Shown here: one piece after another, positions 32,143 to 42,133 of the stretch
How the letters are laid out: every line of letters begins with the position of its first letter
Numbering within the stretch: position 1 is the first letter of the stretch
Source: Crenobacter caeni
Lineage (GTDB): Bacteria > Pseudomonadota > Gammaproteobacteria > Burkholderiales > Chromobacteriaceae
Reading direction: 5' to 3'
Length of the DNA: 64,000 nucleotides
Assembly: GCF_010435965.1 (NCBI RefSeq)
Contig: NZ_JAAGAA010000001.1
Coordinates: forward strand, 186,001 to 250,000
Notes under the pieces: model-generated
The model's database searches: none
Seen by the model: only the letters and a program-made list of their open reading frames with translations
What the model was told of the DNA's origin: nothing
Program-made: the position numbers and the translations under genes

Positions 32143-32793
32143 ATGGACGCATACGAACTCGATCCGGTCGACGTCAGGGTGTTGGGCTGCCTCGTCGAAA
32201 AACAGGCGCTCACCCCTGACAACTACCCGCTGACCCGCGCCAGCCTGCTGGCCGCGTGCAACCAGAGCACCAGCCGCGAACCGGTGATGAGCCTCGGCGA
32301 GGCCGAACTGTCCGCCTCGCTCGACCGCCTGCTCGCGCGCCGCCTGATCGGCGAGCGGATGCCGGCCGGCAGCCGCGTCGCCAAGTACGAGCACCGGCTC
32401 GGTTACGAGTGGAACGTCGACGGCGCGCGCCTTGCCGCGCTCGCGCTTCTGATGCTGCGCGGCGCGCAGACCGCCGCCGAGATCCGCGCGCGCGCCGGGC
32501 GCATCCACAGCTTCGCCAGCGCCGACGTGGTCGAGACCGCGCTTGCGGCGCTCGCCGACAAGTACCCGCCGCTGGTCGTCCACCTGCCGCGCCAGGCCGG
32601 CGAGCGCGAGGCGCGCTGGGCGCACCTGCTGTGCGGCGAGCCCGTCGCCGAGGCCGCGGCAAGCGCGGTGCCGGACGCCGGCTGCGACGCGATCGTGGTC
32701 GGGCTGACCGGCCGCGTCGCCGCGCTGGAAGCCGAAGTGGCCGCGCTCAAGGCGCGCATCGCCGAACTGGAGGGTGCGCTCGGCCGCGACTGA
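32143..32793 (+). CDS. yceH: UPF0502 (DUF480) family protein YceH
   Basis: The 216-residue protein matches YceH: two winged-helix-like repeats, opening LDPVDVRVLGCLVEKQALTP and DNYPLTRASLLAACNQSTSR, then a C-terminal helix (VAALEAEVAALKARIAELEG) that looks like a short coiled coil. Function is unknown; a DNA-binding or regulatory role is suggested by the fold. ATG 32143 lies 54 bases after the BCCT gene stop. A strong terminator follows. Confidence 0.92.
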   Translation: MDAYELDPVDVRVLGCLVEKQALTPDNYPLTRASLLAACNQSTSREPVMSLGEAELSASLDRLLARRLIGERMPAGSRVAKYEHRLGYEWNVDGARLAALALLMLRGAQTAAEIRARAGRIHSFASADVVETALAALADKYPPLVVHLPRQAGEREARWAHLLCGEPVAEAAASAVPDAGCDAIVVGLTGRVAALEAEVAALKARIAELEGALGRD

Positions 32794-32808
32794 GCGCCGC
32801 CCTGCATC

Positions 32809-32840
32809 GCGACGGCCGCCTGCGCGGCCGTCGCCGTTTT
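32809..32840 (+). terminator. Intrinsic terminator after yceH
   Basis: An 11-bp perfect stem GCGACGGCCGC / GCGGCCGTCGC with a CTGC loop is followed by CGTTTT. The T-run is short. Confidence 0.8.
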
Positions 32841-32867
32841 CAACATCCGTACCCATAAGGAAAACCC

Positions 32868-33401
32868 ATGTCCCGTTCCCTGATCGCCGCCGCCCTGCTG
32901 GCGGTGGCTGCCGGCGCCAACGCCGGTGACCTGACCATTGCCGGCAACGAACACGGCGGCTTCGTCAGCCGCACGCCCACAGGCTTCGGCCCCGGCATCA
33001 CCCTCGACTACCTGCAGACCGACCGCCACCAGGACGCCAAGGCCGGCGGCGTCGGCCTCACCTTCGGCCTGCCGGTGCCGTTCGCCCGCGTCGACGTGGG
33101 CGCCAAGGCGATGTGGCTCGACGCCTACGGCGACGCCAGCGCGGGGATGGTCGGCGGCCGCGTCAGCGTCGATCTGCCGCTGTCGCTGGAAGGCTTCGTG
33201 CAGGGCTACTGGGCGCCTGAAGCTGCCGCCAGCGGCAGCGTGCACAAGGTGAGCGACGCGATGGCCGGCGTGCGCTGGAAGCCGCTGCCGCTGGTCGGCG
33301 TCGAGGCCGGCTGGCGCGAATTCAAGGTCGAGCGCAACGACGCGCGCCGCGACGCCAAGCTCGCCGACGGCGCCTACGTCGGCGTCAGCGTCGGCTTCTA
33401 A
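32868..33401 (+). CDS. YfaZ family outer-membrane protein
   Basis: The 177-residue protein has a signal peptide (MSRSLIAAALLAVAAGANA) and a mature part of alternating beta strands that ends with VGVSVGF, a terminal Phe typical of outer-membrane barrels. The pattern matches YfaZ proteins, predicted 8-stranded barrels of unknown function. GTACCCATAAGGAAA lies before ATG 32868. No operon partner is evident. Confidence 0.78.
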   Translation: MSRSLIAAALLAVAAGANAGDLTIAGNEHGGFVSRTPTGFGPGITLDYLQTDRHQDAKAGGVGLTFGLPVPFARVDVGAKAMWLDAYGDASAGMVGGRVSVDLPLSLEGFVQGYWAPEAAASGSVHKVSDAMAGVRWKPLPLVGVEAGWREFKVERNDARRDAKLADGAYVGVSVGF

Positions 33402-33404
33402 GCG

Positions 33405-33514
33405 CTGCCTACACCCGGCTGCGCATCGCGTGCGGCCGGGCTAATCACGGCCCGGAAACGCCCGTGTACCGTGTGTGCACCATGCTTTCCGGGCCGTTTG
33501 TGCCGGGCTTCGCC
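33405..33514. repeat. Diverged copy of the intergenic hairpin repeat
   Basis: It lies just after the YfaZ-like stop. The segment aligns by eye with 28743-28850: CTGCGCATC, a TAA tract, then ACGGCCCGGAAA (33447-33458) pairing with TTTCCGGGCCGT (33486-33497) as a perfect 12-bp stem around a GTGTAC...GTGCAC centre. Paired positions differ from the other copy in a compensated way, so base pairing itself seems to be conserved. It may also serve as a terminator. Confidence 0.55.
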
Positions 33515-33605
33515 AAGGCTTGCGGGTGCGTGGGCCGGCGGCAAGCCCGGCGGCCCCGCCGCATCATGTAGAATCGGGGTTTTGTTTCACGCAAGGTCCC
33601 GACCC

Positions 33606-35747
33606 ATGCCCGCCGACCTTCTCGCCGGACTCAACCCCGAACAACTGCGTGCCGTCACCTGGCCGGCCAAGAGCGCGCTGGTGCTCGCCGGCGCCGGCAG
33701 CGGCAAGACGCGGGTGCTGACCACGCGCATCGCGTGGCTGCTGTCGACCGGACAGGCGAGCCCGGCGTCCATCCTGGCGGTGACCTTCACCAACAAGGCC
33801 GCGCGCGAGATGCAGACCCGCCTGTCGGCCATGCTGCCCGTCAACACGCGGCAGATGTGGATCGGCACCTTCCACGGCTTGTGCAACCGCCTGCTGCGCG
33901 TGCACTACCGCGACGCCGGCCTGCCGCAGACCTTCCAGATCATGGACTCGGGCGAGCAGATGTCAGCTGTCAAGCGCCTCATCAAGCAGCTCGAGTTGTC
34001 CGACGAGAAGTTCCCGCCGAAAAATGTGGTCGGCTTCATCAACAGCAACAAGGAAGCCGGCTACCGCGCCGACAAGGTGCAGGCGATCGACCCGTATACC
34101 CGCAAGCTCGCCGAAATCTTCGCCGCGTACGACGCGCAGTGCCAGCGCGAGGGCGTGGTCGACTTCGCCGAACTGTTGCTGCGCGCGTACGAATTGTTGA
34201 GCCGCAACGAGGCGCTGGCGAGCCACTACCGCGAGCGTTTCCGCCATGTGCTGGTCGACGAGTTCCAGGACACCAACCGCCTGCAGTACGCGTGGCTGAA
34301 ACTGTTGGCCGGCCGCGACAACGCGCTGTTCGCCGTCGGCGACGACGACCAGAGCATCTACGCGTTCCGCGGCGCCGAGGTCGGCAACATGAAGTCGCTG
34401 CTCGCCGACTACGGCGTCGAGGCGCCGGTGCGCCTCGAGCAGAACTACCGTTCGGCCGGCAACATCCTCGCCGCCGCCAACGCGCTGATCGAGCAGAACG
34501 ACGGCCGGCTGGGCAAGAACCTGTGGACCGACGCCGGCGAGGGCGAGCCGATCCGCCTGTACGAGGCTTTTTCCGACAACGAGGAAGCCGAGTTCGTCTG
34601 CGACGAGGTGAGGGCGCTTTCGCGCGACGGCTGGGACCTGTCCGACCTCGCGGTGCTGTACCGCTCGAACGCGCAGTCGCGCGCGCTCGAGCACGCGCTG
34701 GTCAACGCCGGCATCGCCTACCGCATCTACGGCGGCCTGCGCTTTTTCGAGCGCCAGGAGATCAAGCACGCGCTGGCGTATTTGCGCCTGGTATCCAGCC
34801 CGGACGACGACAACGCGCTGCTGCGCGTGATCAACGTGCCGGCGCGCAAGATCGGCGCGCGCTCGGTCGAGCAGTTGCAGGCGGCCAGCCGCGAGCAGGG
34901 CATCACCCTGTGGCAGGCGGCGTGCGCGGGCGGCGCCGGCCGCGGCGCGGTGGCGGGCTTCGTGATGCTGATCGAAAGCTTGCGTGCCGAGCGCGAGCGG
35001 CTGAACCTTGCCGAGATGATCAGCCTGATCATCGACCGCTCGGGGCTGCGCGCGATGTACGAGGCCGACCGCAAGGACGGCGAGGAGCGCCTCGCCAACC
35101 TCGACGAACTTGTCAACGCGGCGACCGGCTTTGTCGCCGACGAGCCGGGCATGGAGGTGGTCGAATTCCTGACCGCGGCGAGCCTGGAAGCGGGCGAGCA
35201 CCAGGCCGAGGCCGGCGAGGACGCGCTGCAGCTGATGACGGTGCACGCGGCCAAGGGGCTGGAGTTCGGCGGCGTGTTCGTCACCGGCCTGGAAGAGGGG
35301 CTGTTCCCGCACGAGAACAGCCTCTCCGACCGCAAGGGCCTGCAGGAGGAGCGCCGGCTGATGTACGTGGCGATCACCCGCGCGCGGCGCCGCCTGTACC
35401 TCAGTTGCGCGCAAAGCCGCATGCTGCACGGGCAGAGCCGCTTCCCGATCCGCTCGCGCTTCGTTGACGAGCTGCCGCCGGCGCTGATCCACACGCTGTC
35501 CGCGCCCAAGCCGGCGCCGGCCGCGCGGCAGGCGGCGTGGCTCAACGAGACGCCGGCGTGGGCGAAGGCGAAGCCGGCCGCCGCCGGCGGCTTCTCGATC
35601 GGCCAGAGCGTCAGCCACGCCAAGTTCGGGCTGGGTGTCGTCGTCAACGCCGAGGGTGGCGGTGACGAGGTGCGCGTGCAGGTGAACTTTGCCGAGCACG
35701 GCCTCAAGTGGCTGGACCTGCGCTATGCCAAACTGAGCGCGTGTTAA
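33606..35747 (+). CDS. uvrD: DNA helicase II, UvrD/Rep family
   Basis: The 713-residue SF1A helicase has Walker A GAGSGKTR, motif II VDEFQDTN, motif III GDDDQSIYAFRGA, motif V TVHAAKGLEF and motif VI VAITRARRRLYLS. The C-terminal segment (HAKFGLGVVVNAEGGGDEVR) is the Tudor-like UvrD tail, supporting UvrD rather than Rep. It unwinds DNA 3'-5' in nucleotide excision and mismatch repair. A TAGAAT -10-like box at 33569-33574 precedes ATG 33606. The TPR response regulator follows after 16 bases, so they may be cotranscribed. Confidence 0.94.
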   Translation: MPADLLAGLNPEQLRAVTWPAKSALVLAGAGSGKTRVLTTRIAWLLSTGQASPASILAVTFTNKAAREMQTRLSAMLPVNTRQMWIGTFHGLCNRLLRVHYRDAGLPQTFQIMDSGEQMSAVKRLIKQLELSDEKFPPKNVVGFINSNKEAGYRADKVQAIDPYTRKLAEIFAAYDAQCQREGVVDFAELLLRAYELLSRNEALASHYRERFRHVLVDEFQDTNRLQYAWLKLLAGRDNALFAVGDDDQSIYAFRGAEVGNMKSLLADYGVEAPVRLEQNYRSAGNILAAANALIEQNDGRLGKNLWTDAGEGEPIRLYEAFSDNEEAEFVCDEVRALSRDGWDLSDLAVLYRSNAQSRALEHALVNAGIAYRIYGGLRFFERQEIKHALAYLRLVSSPDDDNALLRVINVPARKIGARSVEQLQAASREQGITLWQAACAGGAGRGAVAGFVMLIESLRAERERLNLAEMISLIIDRSGLRAMYEADRKDGEERLANLDELVNAATGFVADEPGMEVVEFLTAASLEAGEHQAEAGEDALQLMTVHAAKGLEFGGVFVTGLEEGLFPHENSLSDRKGLQEERRLMYVAITRARRRLYLSCAQSRMLHGQSRFPIRSRFVDELPPALIHTLSAPKPAPAARQAAWLNETPAWAKAKPAAAGGFSIGQSVSHAKFGLGVVVNAEGGGDEVRVQVNFAEHGLKWLDLRYAKLSAC

Positions 35748-35763
35748 GCGCCAGGAGACACCG

Positions 35764-37470
35764 ATGCGCAGCTCATCCCCGTCGACCTCGTTCCAGACGC
35801 TGACCAGCGGCCGCGCGGCCCCGTCCGGCGCCGAGGAAGCGAATCCCTACCGCAACAAGCTGTTCCTGGTGGTCGACAGCGTGCCGGAGATGCAGCGCGC
35901 GCTGGCGATGACGCTCTCAAGCTTCGGCGCCGAGCGCGTCGAGTACGCCGGCCGCGCGTCGGACGCGCTGGCCAAGCTCGGCCACTACGACTTCGACGTG
36001 GTGCTGTGCGACTACGACCTGGGCAAGGGCTACGACGGGCTCTACCTGTTCGAGGAGGCGCGCGCGCGCAACCTGATCAAGCAGTCCTGCGTGTTCATGG
36101 TGGTGACCGGCGAGCGGCGCGCACAGCGGGTGATCTCGGCGGCCGAGCTCGCGCCGGACGACTACCTGCTCAAGCCGTTCACCGGCGAGGAGCTGCGCGT
36201 GCGCCTCGAGCGCGCGCTGCGCCGGCGCGAGGCGTTCCGCGTGGTCGACGACGCGATCATGCGCTTCGAGTACATGGAGGCGATCGCCGGCTGCGAGCGC
36301 GAGACCGCCGCGCGCAGCGAGTTCTCGCTCGACTTCATGCGCCTGAAGGGCAGCCTCTGCCTGAAGATCGGCGACTGGGAGCGCGCGCGGACGCTCTACA
36401 TGTCGGTGCTGCAGCTCAAGCCGGTGACCTGGGCCAAGCTGGGCCTCGGTAAGGCGCTGACCGGCCTCAAGCAGTACGACGAGGCGAGGCTGTTGTTCGA
36501 GGAGGTGCTGCGCGACAACGACCGGGTGATGGAAGCGTACGACTGGCTGGCGAAGATCGCGCTGGCCAACCACGACGGCGAGGCGGCGCAGGGCGTGCTC
36601 GCCACCGCGACCCGCCTCTCGCCGGTGGTGGTGCGCCGCCAGAAGCAGCTCTCCGAAGTCGCGCTCGCCAACGGCGACCTGGAGGCGGCCGAAACCGCGT
36701 GCACGGCGACGCTGGAGCTGGCCCGCTACAGCTGGCACCGGGACCCCGCGTTGTACGCGACGCTGGCGCGCGTGCAGCTCGCGCGCGGCGACAAGGCCGG
36801 CGCCGCCCGCACGCTGGGTACCCTGCGCCGCGACTACAAGTACGACAAGGCGGGCGAGTGGATGGCCGACGTGGTCGACAGCCAGTTGCAGCGCGCGCAG
36901 GGCAACAAGCGGCGCGCCGAGCAGCTGATCGCGCAGGCCGGCGACAGCCTGCCCAAGCTGGAGGGCGAGGTCGGCAGCGACGCGCTGCTCGAATACGCGC
37001 GCACCTGTTACCAGCAGGGACGTGCCGAGGCGGCCGACGCGGTGGTGAAGAAGCTGGTGCGCAACCACCACGACGACGAGGCGCTGCTCGGCCGGCTGGG
37101 CGGCATGTTCGACGAGGTCGGCCGTGCCGAGGCCGGCCGCGAGCTGATCGCCAGCAACGTCGAGAGCGTGGTCGGCCTCAACAACGCGGCGGTGCGCGCC
37201 GCACACGGCGGCCACTTCGACGAGGCGATCGCGCTGTTCGCGCGCGCGCACGCCGACCTGCCGGACAACCTGCAGGTGATGCTCAATATGTGCAACGCGA
37301 TCATGGCGCAGCTGGTGCGCCAGGGCTGGCACGAGAGCCACGCGCGCAACGCGCACGCGCTGTTGCAGAAGGTGCGGGGCCTCGCGCCGGACAACGGCAA
37401 GTTCCAGAAGCTGCTGCAGGGCTGGAACGCCCTGATGGCGCAGCAGGGCCGGCGCGAGTGGGTGGTGTGA
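35764..37470 (+). CDS. Response regulator receiver protein with tetratricopeptide repeats
   Basis: The 568-residue protein has an N-terminal CheY-like receiver (about 30-155) with the phosphorylation site in VVLCDYDLGKGYDG and the conserved Lys in DDYLLKPF. A long helical part (about 160-560) is built from TPR-like units, for example WAKLGLGKALTGLKQYDEAR. There is no DNA-binding or enzymatic output domain. Proteins of this layout are likely protein-protein adaptors, sometimes near type IV pili or chemotaxis genes. No cognate kinase is adjacent. It starts 16 bases after uvrD. Confidence 0.88.
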   Translation: MRSSSPSTSFQTLTSGRAAPSGAEEANPYRNKLFLVVDSVPEMQRALAMTLSSFGAERVEYAGRASDALAKLGHYDFDVVLCDYDLGKGYDGLYLFEEARARNLIKQSCVFMVVTGERRAQRVISAAELAPDDYLLKPFTGEELRVRLERALRRREAFRVVDDAIMRFEYMEAIAGCERETAARSEFSLDFMRLKGSLCLKIGDWERARTLYMSVLQLKPVTWAKLGLGKALTGLKQYDEARLLFEEVLRDNDRVMEAYDWLAKIALANHDGEAAQGVLATATRLSPVVVRRQKQLSEVALANGDLEAAETACTATLELARYSWHRDPALYATLARVQLARGDKAGAARTLGTLRRDYKYDKAGEWMADVVDSQLQRAQGNKRRAEQLIAQAGDSLPKLEGEVGSDALLEYARTCYQQGRAEAADAVVKKLVRNHHDDEALLGRLGGMFDEVGRAEAGRELIASNVESVVGLNNAAVRAAHGGHFDEAIALFARAHADLPDNLQVMLNMCNAIMAQLVRQGWHESHARNAHALLQKVRGLAPDNGKFQKLLQGWNALMAQQGRREWVV

Positions 37471-37471
37471 G

Positions 37472-38092
37472 CTACTGCGCGGGCGCGGTGGGCAGCAGCG
37501 CCGCCTGCTGCAGCGTCTGGCCGAGCGTCTTCGCGTAGGACTGCGCGGACGCGGCGACCGACGAGGGGTCGAACGCCTGCATGTCGCCCGACCACAACAG
37601 GCGGCGGCTCTTCACGTCCCACAGCGAGGTCTGGGTGTCGGCGAGCTGGTAACTTTGCAGCATCGGCACCGACCACGGCCCCTGGTAGAAGCCGTACCAG
37701 CCCCACATCGGCCCCGGCCCCCACACCGGCTGGTCGACCACCCGGTAATCCGTCTTCAGCGGCATCAGCCGCACCAGCAAGAGTGCCTGCGCCTGGCTGT
37801 CGGCCAGCGCCTTCTCCAGTACCGGTTCGGGCAAGGGCGCGCTGCTGGGCGGCAACAGCGACCACGCCGGCGTCGCGTTGACACCCCGCGTGTTCATTTC
37901 CTGCGCGACGGTGTCCTCGAACACGCGCCGCTCGGTGGGGCTGCCGCCGACGGCGAGCACCACGGCGCTCCTGATCGGGCCGCCGGTGTAGCCGGGGTCG
38001 CGCCACTGGCTTTGCACGGTGGTCTGCGTCGCGCACGCGGCAAGGGTACCGGCGAGCACGCCGGCGGCCATGAATCGGCTGGGGTTCCACAT
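37472..38092 (-). CDS. Putative lipoprotein, DUF4136-like
   Basis: The 206-residue product begins with a lipoprotein signal (MWNPSRFMAAGVLAGTLAAC, Cys 20). The mature part is like periplasmic DUF4136-type proteins: SQWRDPGYTGGPIRSAVVLA at the start, TERRVFEDTVAQEMNTRGV, and a late TQTSLWDVKSRRLLWSGDMQ strand pair. Function is unknown. ATG 38092 is chosen because the lipobox follows at the normal distance. It converges with the TPR response regulator, with the two stops only one base apart. Confidence 0.75.
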   Translation of the reverse strand: MWNPSRFMAAGVLAGTLAACATQTTVQSQWRDPGYTGGPIRSAVVLAVGGSPTERRVFEDTVAQEMNTRGVNATPAWSLLPPSSAPLPEPVLEKALADSQAQALLLVRLMPLKTDYRVVDQPVWGPGPMWGWYGFYQGPWSVPMLQSYQLADTQTSLWDVKSRRLLWSGDMQAFDPSSVAASAQSYAKTLGQTLQQAALLPTAPAQ

Positions 38093-38176
38093 GGTCCTGT
38101 CTCCACAAACGCGCGCCTTCTGCGCGCCACCCATGCAGTATGGGCGAGGGCGTAGCCATCAGCATGCCATAAACGC

Positions 38177-38200
38177 AAAAACCCCCGCGCGAGGCGGGGG
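38177..38200 (-). terminator. Terminator for the BMP substrate-binding gene
   Basis: On the minus strand a CCCCCGC / GCGGGGG stem with a 5-base loop runs into TTTTT, 29 bases after the BMP gene stop. Confidence 0.88.
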
Positions 38201-38228
38201 CAGGGTGCAGGCACGGGGCAGGATGTGC

Positions 38229-39299
<1,071 letters not shown>

Positions 39300-39427
39300 C
39301 GGGGGTCTCCTGGGAGTGGTGGTAAACCTCTGAACGAGCAAGTGCCGTGCCATCCGCCATCGGTCGCGGCAGAAGATGACCATCGGGTAGGGACGCGCGC
39401 CGGCGCCGGCATTATAAACCTCATTGT

Positions 39428-39441
39428 CAAACAAATGTTTG
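39428..39441. promoter_or_regulatory. Palindrome CAAAC-AAAT-GTTTG in the divergent BMP/ABC promoter region
   Basis: A 5+5 bp inverted repeat with a 4-bp spacer lies just upstream, on the minus strand, of a perfect TATAAT box (complement of 39411-39416) for the BMP gene. The overlapping 11-mer TTGTCAAACAA (39424-39434) also occurs at 12015-12025 before YfcC paralogue 3. Likely operator for the divergent pair. Confidence 0.45.
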
Positions 39442-39519
39442 GTGGAAAATGCCAAAGGATTTACCATTGCGCCTTGAGTCACACCGGCCCGGCCGGACCC
39501 GAAAGCGGAGTACCCGATC

Positions 39520-41055
39520 ATGACTGCGCCTCCCGCGCCGCCGCGCCTGCTGCTTTCCGGCATCAGCAAGCGCTATCCCTCGGTCGTCGCCAACGACGAC
39601 GTCCACCTCGACATCGCGCCGGGCGAGATCCACGCAGTGCTCGGCGAGAACGGCGCCGGCAAGAGCACCCTGATGAAGATCATCTACGGTGTCACCCGCC
39701 CGGACAGCGGCGAGATCCGCTGGGAGGGCAAGCGGGTGCACATCGACAGCCCGGCCGCCGCGCGCGCGCTGGGCATCGGCATGGTGTTCCAGCATTTTTC
39801 CCTGTTCGAGACGCTGACCGTCAGCGAGAACGTCGCGCTGGCCACCGGCCTGCCGTCGGCGGGCCTGTCCGAACGCATCCGCGAGGTGTCGAACCGCTAC
39901 GGCCTGCCGATCGACCCCGAGCGGCTGGTGCACAGCCTGTCGGTCGGCGAGCGCCAGCGCGTCGAGATCGTGCGCTGCCTGTTGCAGTCGCCGCGCCTGC
40001 TGATCATGGACGAGCCGACCTCGGTGCTGACGCCGCAGGCGGTGCGCCAGCTGTTCGCCACCTTGCGCCAGCTCGCCGCCGAGGGCTGCTCGATCCTCTA
40101 TATCAGCCACAAGCTCGACGAGATCCGCGAGCTGTGCGAACGCGCGACCGTGCTCAGGCAAGGCCGGGTCAGCGGCGAGGCCGACCCGCGGGTCGAGAGC
40201 AACGACAGCCTAGCGCGGCTGATGATAGGCAGCGAGCTGCCGTCGTGCCCGCTGCCGCCGGGCACCCCCGGCGAGGTGCGCCTCAAGCTCGACGCGGTGT
40301 CCGCCAAGAGCGAAGACCCGTTCGGCACCGCGCTTGATGGCGTGTCGCTGGAAGTGAAGGGCGGCGAGATCTTCGGCATCGCCGGCATTTCGGGCAACGG
40401 CCAGCAGGAACTGCTGCGCGTGCTCTCCGGCGAGACGTTAAGCGAGAAGGCTGGCGACGTGCGCATCGCCGGCGTCGAGGCCGGCCGGCTGGGGCCGGCG
40501 GCGCGGCGCGCGCTGGGACTGGGGCTCGGTTTCGTCCCCGAGGAGCGCCTGGGCCGCGGCGCGGTACCCGCGCTGAGCCTCGCCGACAACGCGCTGCTCA
40601 CCGGCGCGCGTGGCGCGGGCCTCACCAAGGGGCCGTGGATCCTGCGCGGCAAGGTGAACGCGTTCGCGCGCGAGATCATCGCGCGCTTCAGGGTGAAGAC
40701 GCCAGACGAGACCGCCGCCGCGCAGAGCCTGTCCGGCGGCAACCTGCAGAAATTCATCATCGGCCGCGAGGTATTGCTCTCGCCGGCGGTGATGGTCGCC
40801 GCGCAGCCGACCTGGGGCGTCGACGTCGGCGCCGCCGCGCTGATCCGCGGCGCGCTGGTCGATTTGCGCGCCAAGGGCGCGGCGGTGCTGGTGATCTCCG
40901 AAGAGCTCGACGAGCTGTTCGAGATCTGCGACCGCATCGCGGTGCTCGCCGACGGCCGGCTCTCGCCGTCGGTGCCGACGCGCGACGCCAGCGTCGAGCT
41001 GATCGGCCGCTGGATGAGCGGCGACTTTACGGAGGTGGGTCATGTTCAAGCTTGA
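39520..41055 (+). CDS. ABC transporter ATP-binding protein, duplicated NBD (RbsA/NupA type)
   Basis: The 511-residue protein carries two nucleotide-binding domains. NBD1 is intact: Walker A GENGAGKST, signature LSVGERQRVEIVR, Walker B LLIMDEPTS. NBD2 (from about 255) has a degenerate Walker A (GISGNGQQELLRVL) and AAQPTWGVDVGA in place of a normal Walker B, but a good signature LSGGNLQKFIIGRE. This asymmetry is normal in the sugar/nucleoside class. It powers the two permeases that follow and works with the divergent BMP binding protein. The next gene starts within its last 14 bases. Confidence 0.93.
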   Translation: MTAPPAPPRLLLSGISKRYPSVVANDDVHLDIAPGEIHAVLGENGAGKSTLMKIIYGVTRPDSGEIRWEGKRVHIDSPAAARALGIGMVFQHFSLFETLTVSENVALATGLPSAGLSERIREVSNRYGLPIDPERLVHSLSVGERQRVEIVRCLLQSPRLLIMDEPTSVLTPQAVRQLFATLRQLAAEGCSILYISHKLDEIRELCERATVLRQGRVSGEADPRVESNDSLARLMIGSELPSCPLPPGTPGEVRLKLDAVSAKSEDPFGTALDGVSLEVKGGEIFGIAGISGNGQQELLRVLSGETLSEKAGDVRIAGVEAGRLGPAARRALGLGLGFVPEERLGRGAVPALSLADNALLTGARGAGLTKGPWILRGKVNAFAREIIARFRVKTPDETAAAQSLSGGNLQKFIIGREVLLSPAVMVAAQPTWGVDVGAAALIRGALVDLRAKGAAVLVISEELDELFEICDRIAVLADGRLSPSVPTRDASVELIGRWMSGDFTEVGHVQA

Positions 41056-42133
41056 AGCGCGCCCGGCGCCGTCCGCGCTGATGCGCGTCGCCTCGCCGCT
41101 CTTTGCCGCGCTGGCGATGGCGCTGACCGGCGCGCTCTTGTTCTGGGCGCTTGGTCAGCCGGTCGGCAAGGCGTTTTACGCGTTTTTCGTGCAGCCGCTG
41201 ACCACCGCCTACGGCGTCGGCGAATGGCTGCTCAAGGCGACGCCGCTGTTGTTGTGCGCGCTGGGGCTGGTGATCGCCTACCGCGCCAATGTGTGGAATA
41301 TCGGCGCCGAGGGGCAACTGGTGATGGGCGCGATCGCCGGCGGCGGCGTCGCGCTGGCCTTCCCCGACGCCAGCGGGCCGTGGTTGCTGCCGGCGATGCT
41401 GGCCGCCGGCGTTCTAGGCGGCATGGCGTGGGCGGCGGTGCCGGCCTTCCTGCGCACGCGCTTTCACACCAACGAGATCCTGGTCAGCCTGATGCTGGTC
41501 TACGTGGCCGGCCTGTTGCTGCGCTACCTGGTCGGCGGCCCGTGGCGCGACCCGGACGGCTTCAACTTCCCGCAGTCGAGGATGTTCGGCGAGGCGGCGG
41601 TGCTGCCGCTGCTGCACCCGGAGATGCGGGTGACGGTGGTCGCCCTCTTGGCGCTCTTGCTCACCGGCGGCGTGTGGCTGTTCCTCGCGCGTACCTGGCT
41701 GGGTTTCCGGCTGACGGTGGCCGGGCAGGCACCGGCGGCCGCGCTGTACGCGGGCTTCGGCCAGAAGCGCAACGTATGGATCGCGCTGCTCGCCTCCGGT
41801 GGTTTCGCCGGGCTTGCCGGTGTGGCCGAGGTGGCCGGGCCGCTTGGCCAGCTGCAGCCCTCGGTGTCGCCCGGCTACGGCTTCGCGGCGATCATCGTCG
41901 CCTTCGTCGGCCGCCTGTCGGCGCCGGGCGCGCTGCTGGGCGCGCTGTTGATGTCGCTGCTGTTTATCGGCGGCGAGACCGCGCAGATGGAGCTGGGCCT
42001 GCCCGCGGCGATCACCGGCCTGTTCCAGGGCTTGCTGCTCTTCTACCTGCTGGCGGCCGACCTGTTCGTCAACTACCGGCTGCGCAGGGTGAGCCCTGCG
42101 GCCACCCCCGCCCTCAAGGAGGCCACGCGATGA
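41042..42133 (+). CDS. ABC transporter permease 1 (nucleoside-type, BPD_transp_2)
   Basis: The 363-residue polytopic protein belongs to the RbsC/YufP family. Characteristic segments are ANVWNIGAEGQLVMGAIAGG, the coupling loop RTRFHTNEILVSLMLVYVAG, and a C-terminal ELGLPAAITGLFQGLLLFYL helix. It forms the membrane channel with the downstream permease. GGAGG precedes ATG 41042, inside the ATPase gene. Its stop overlaps the next start (ATGA). Confidence 0.92.
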   Translation: MFKLEARPAPSALMRVASPLFAALAMALTGALLFWALGQPVGKAFYAFFVQPLTTAYGVGEWLLKATPLLLCALGLVIAYRANVWNIGAEGQLVMGAIAGGGVALAFPDASGPWLLPAMLAAGVLGGMAWAAVPAFLRTRFHTNEILVSLMLVYVAGLLLRYLVGGPWRDPDGFNFPQSRMFGEAAVLPLLHPEMRVTVVALLALLLTGGVWLFLARTWLGFRLTVAGQAPAAALYAGFGQKRNVWIALLASGGFAGLAGVAEVAGPLGQLQPSVSPGYGFAAIIVAFVGRLSAPGALLGALLMSLLFIGGETAQMELGLPAAITGLFQGLLLFYLLAADLFVNYRLRRVSPAATPALKEATR

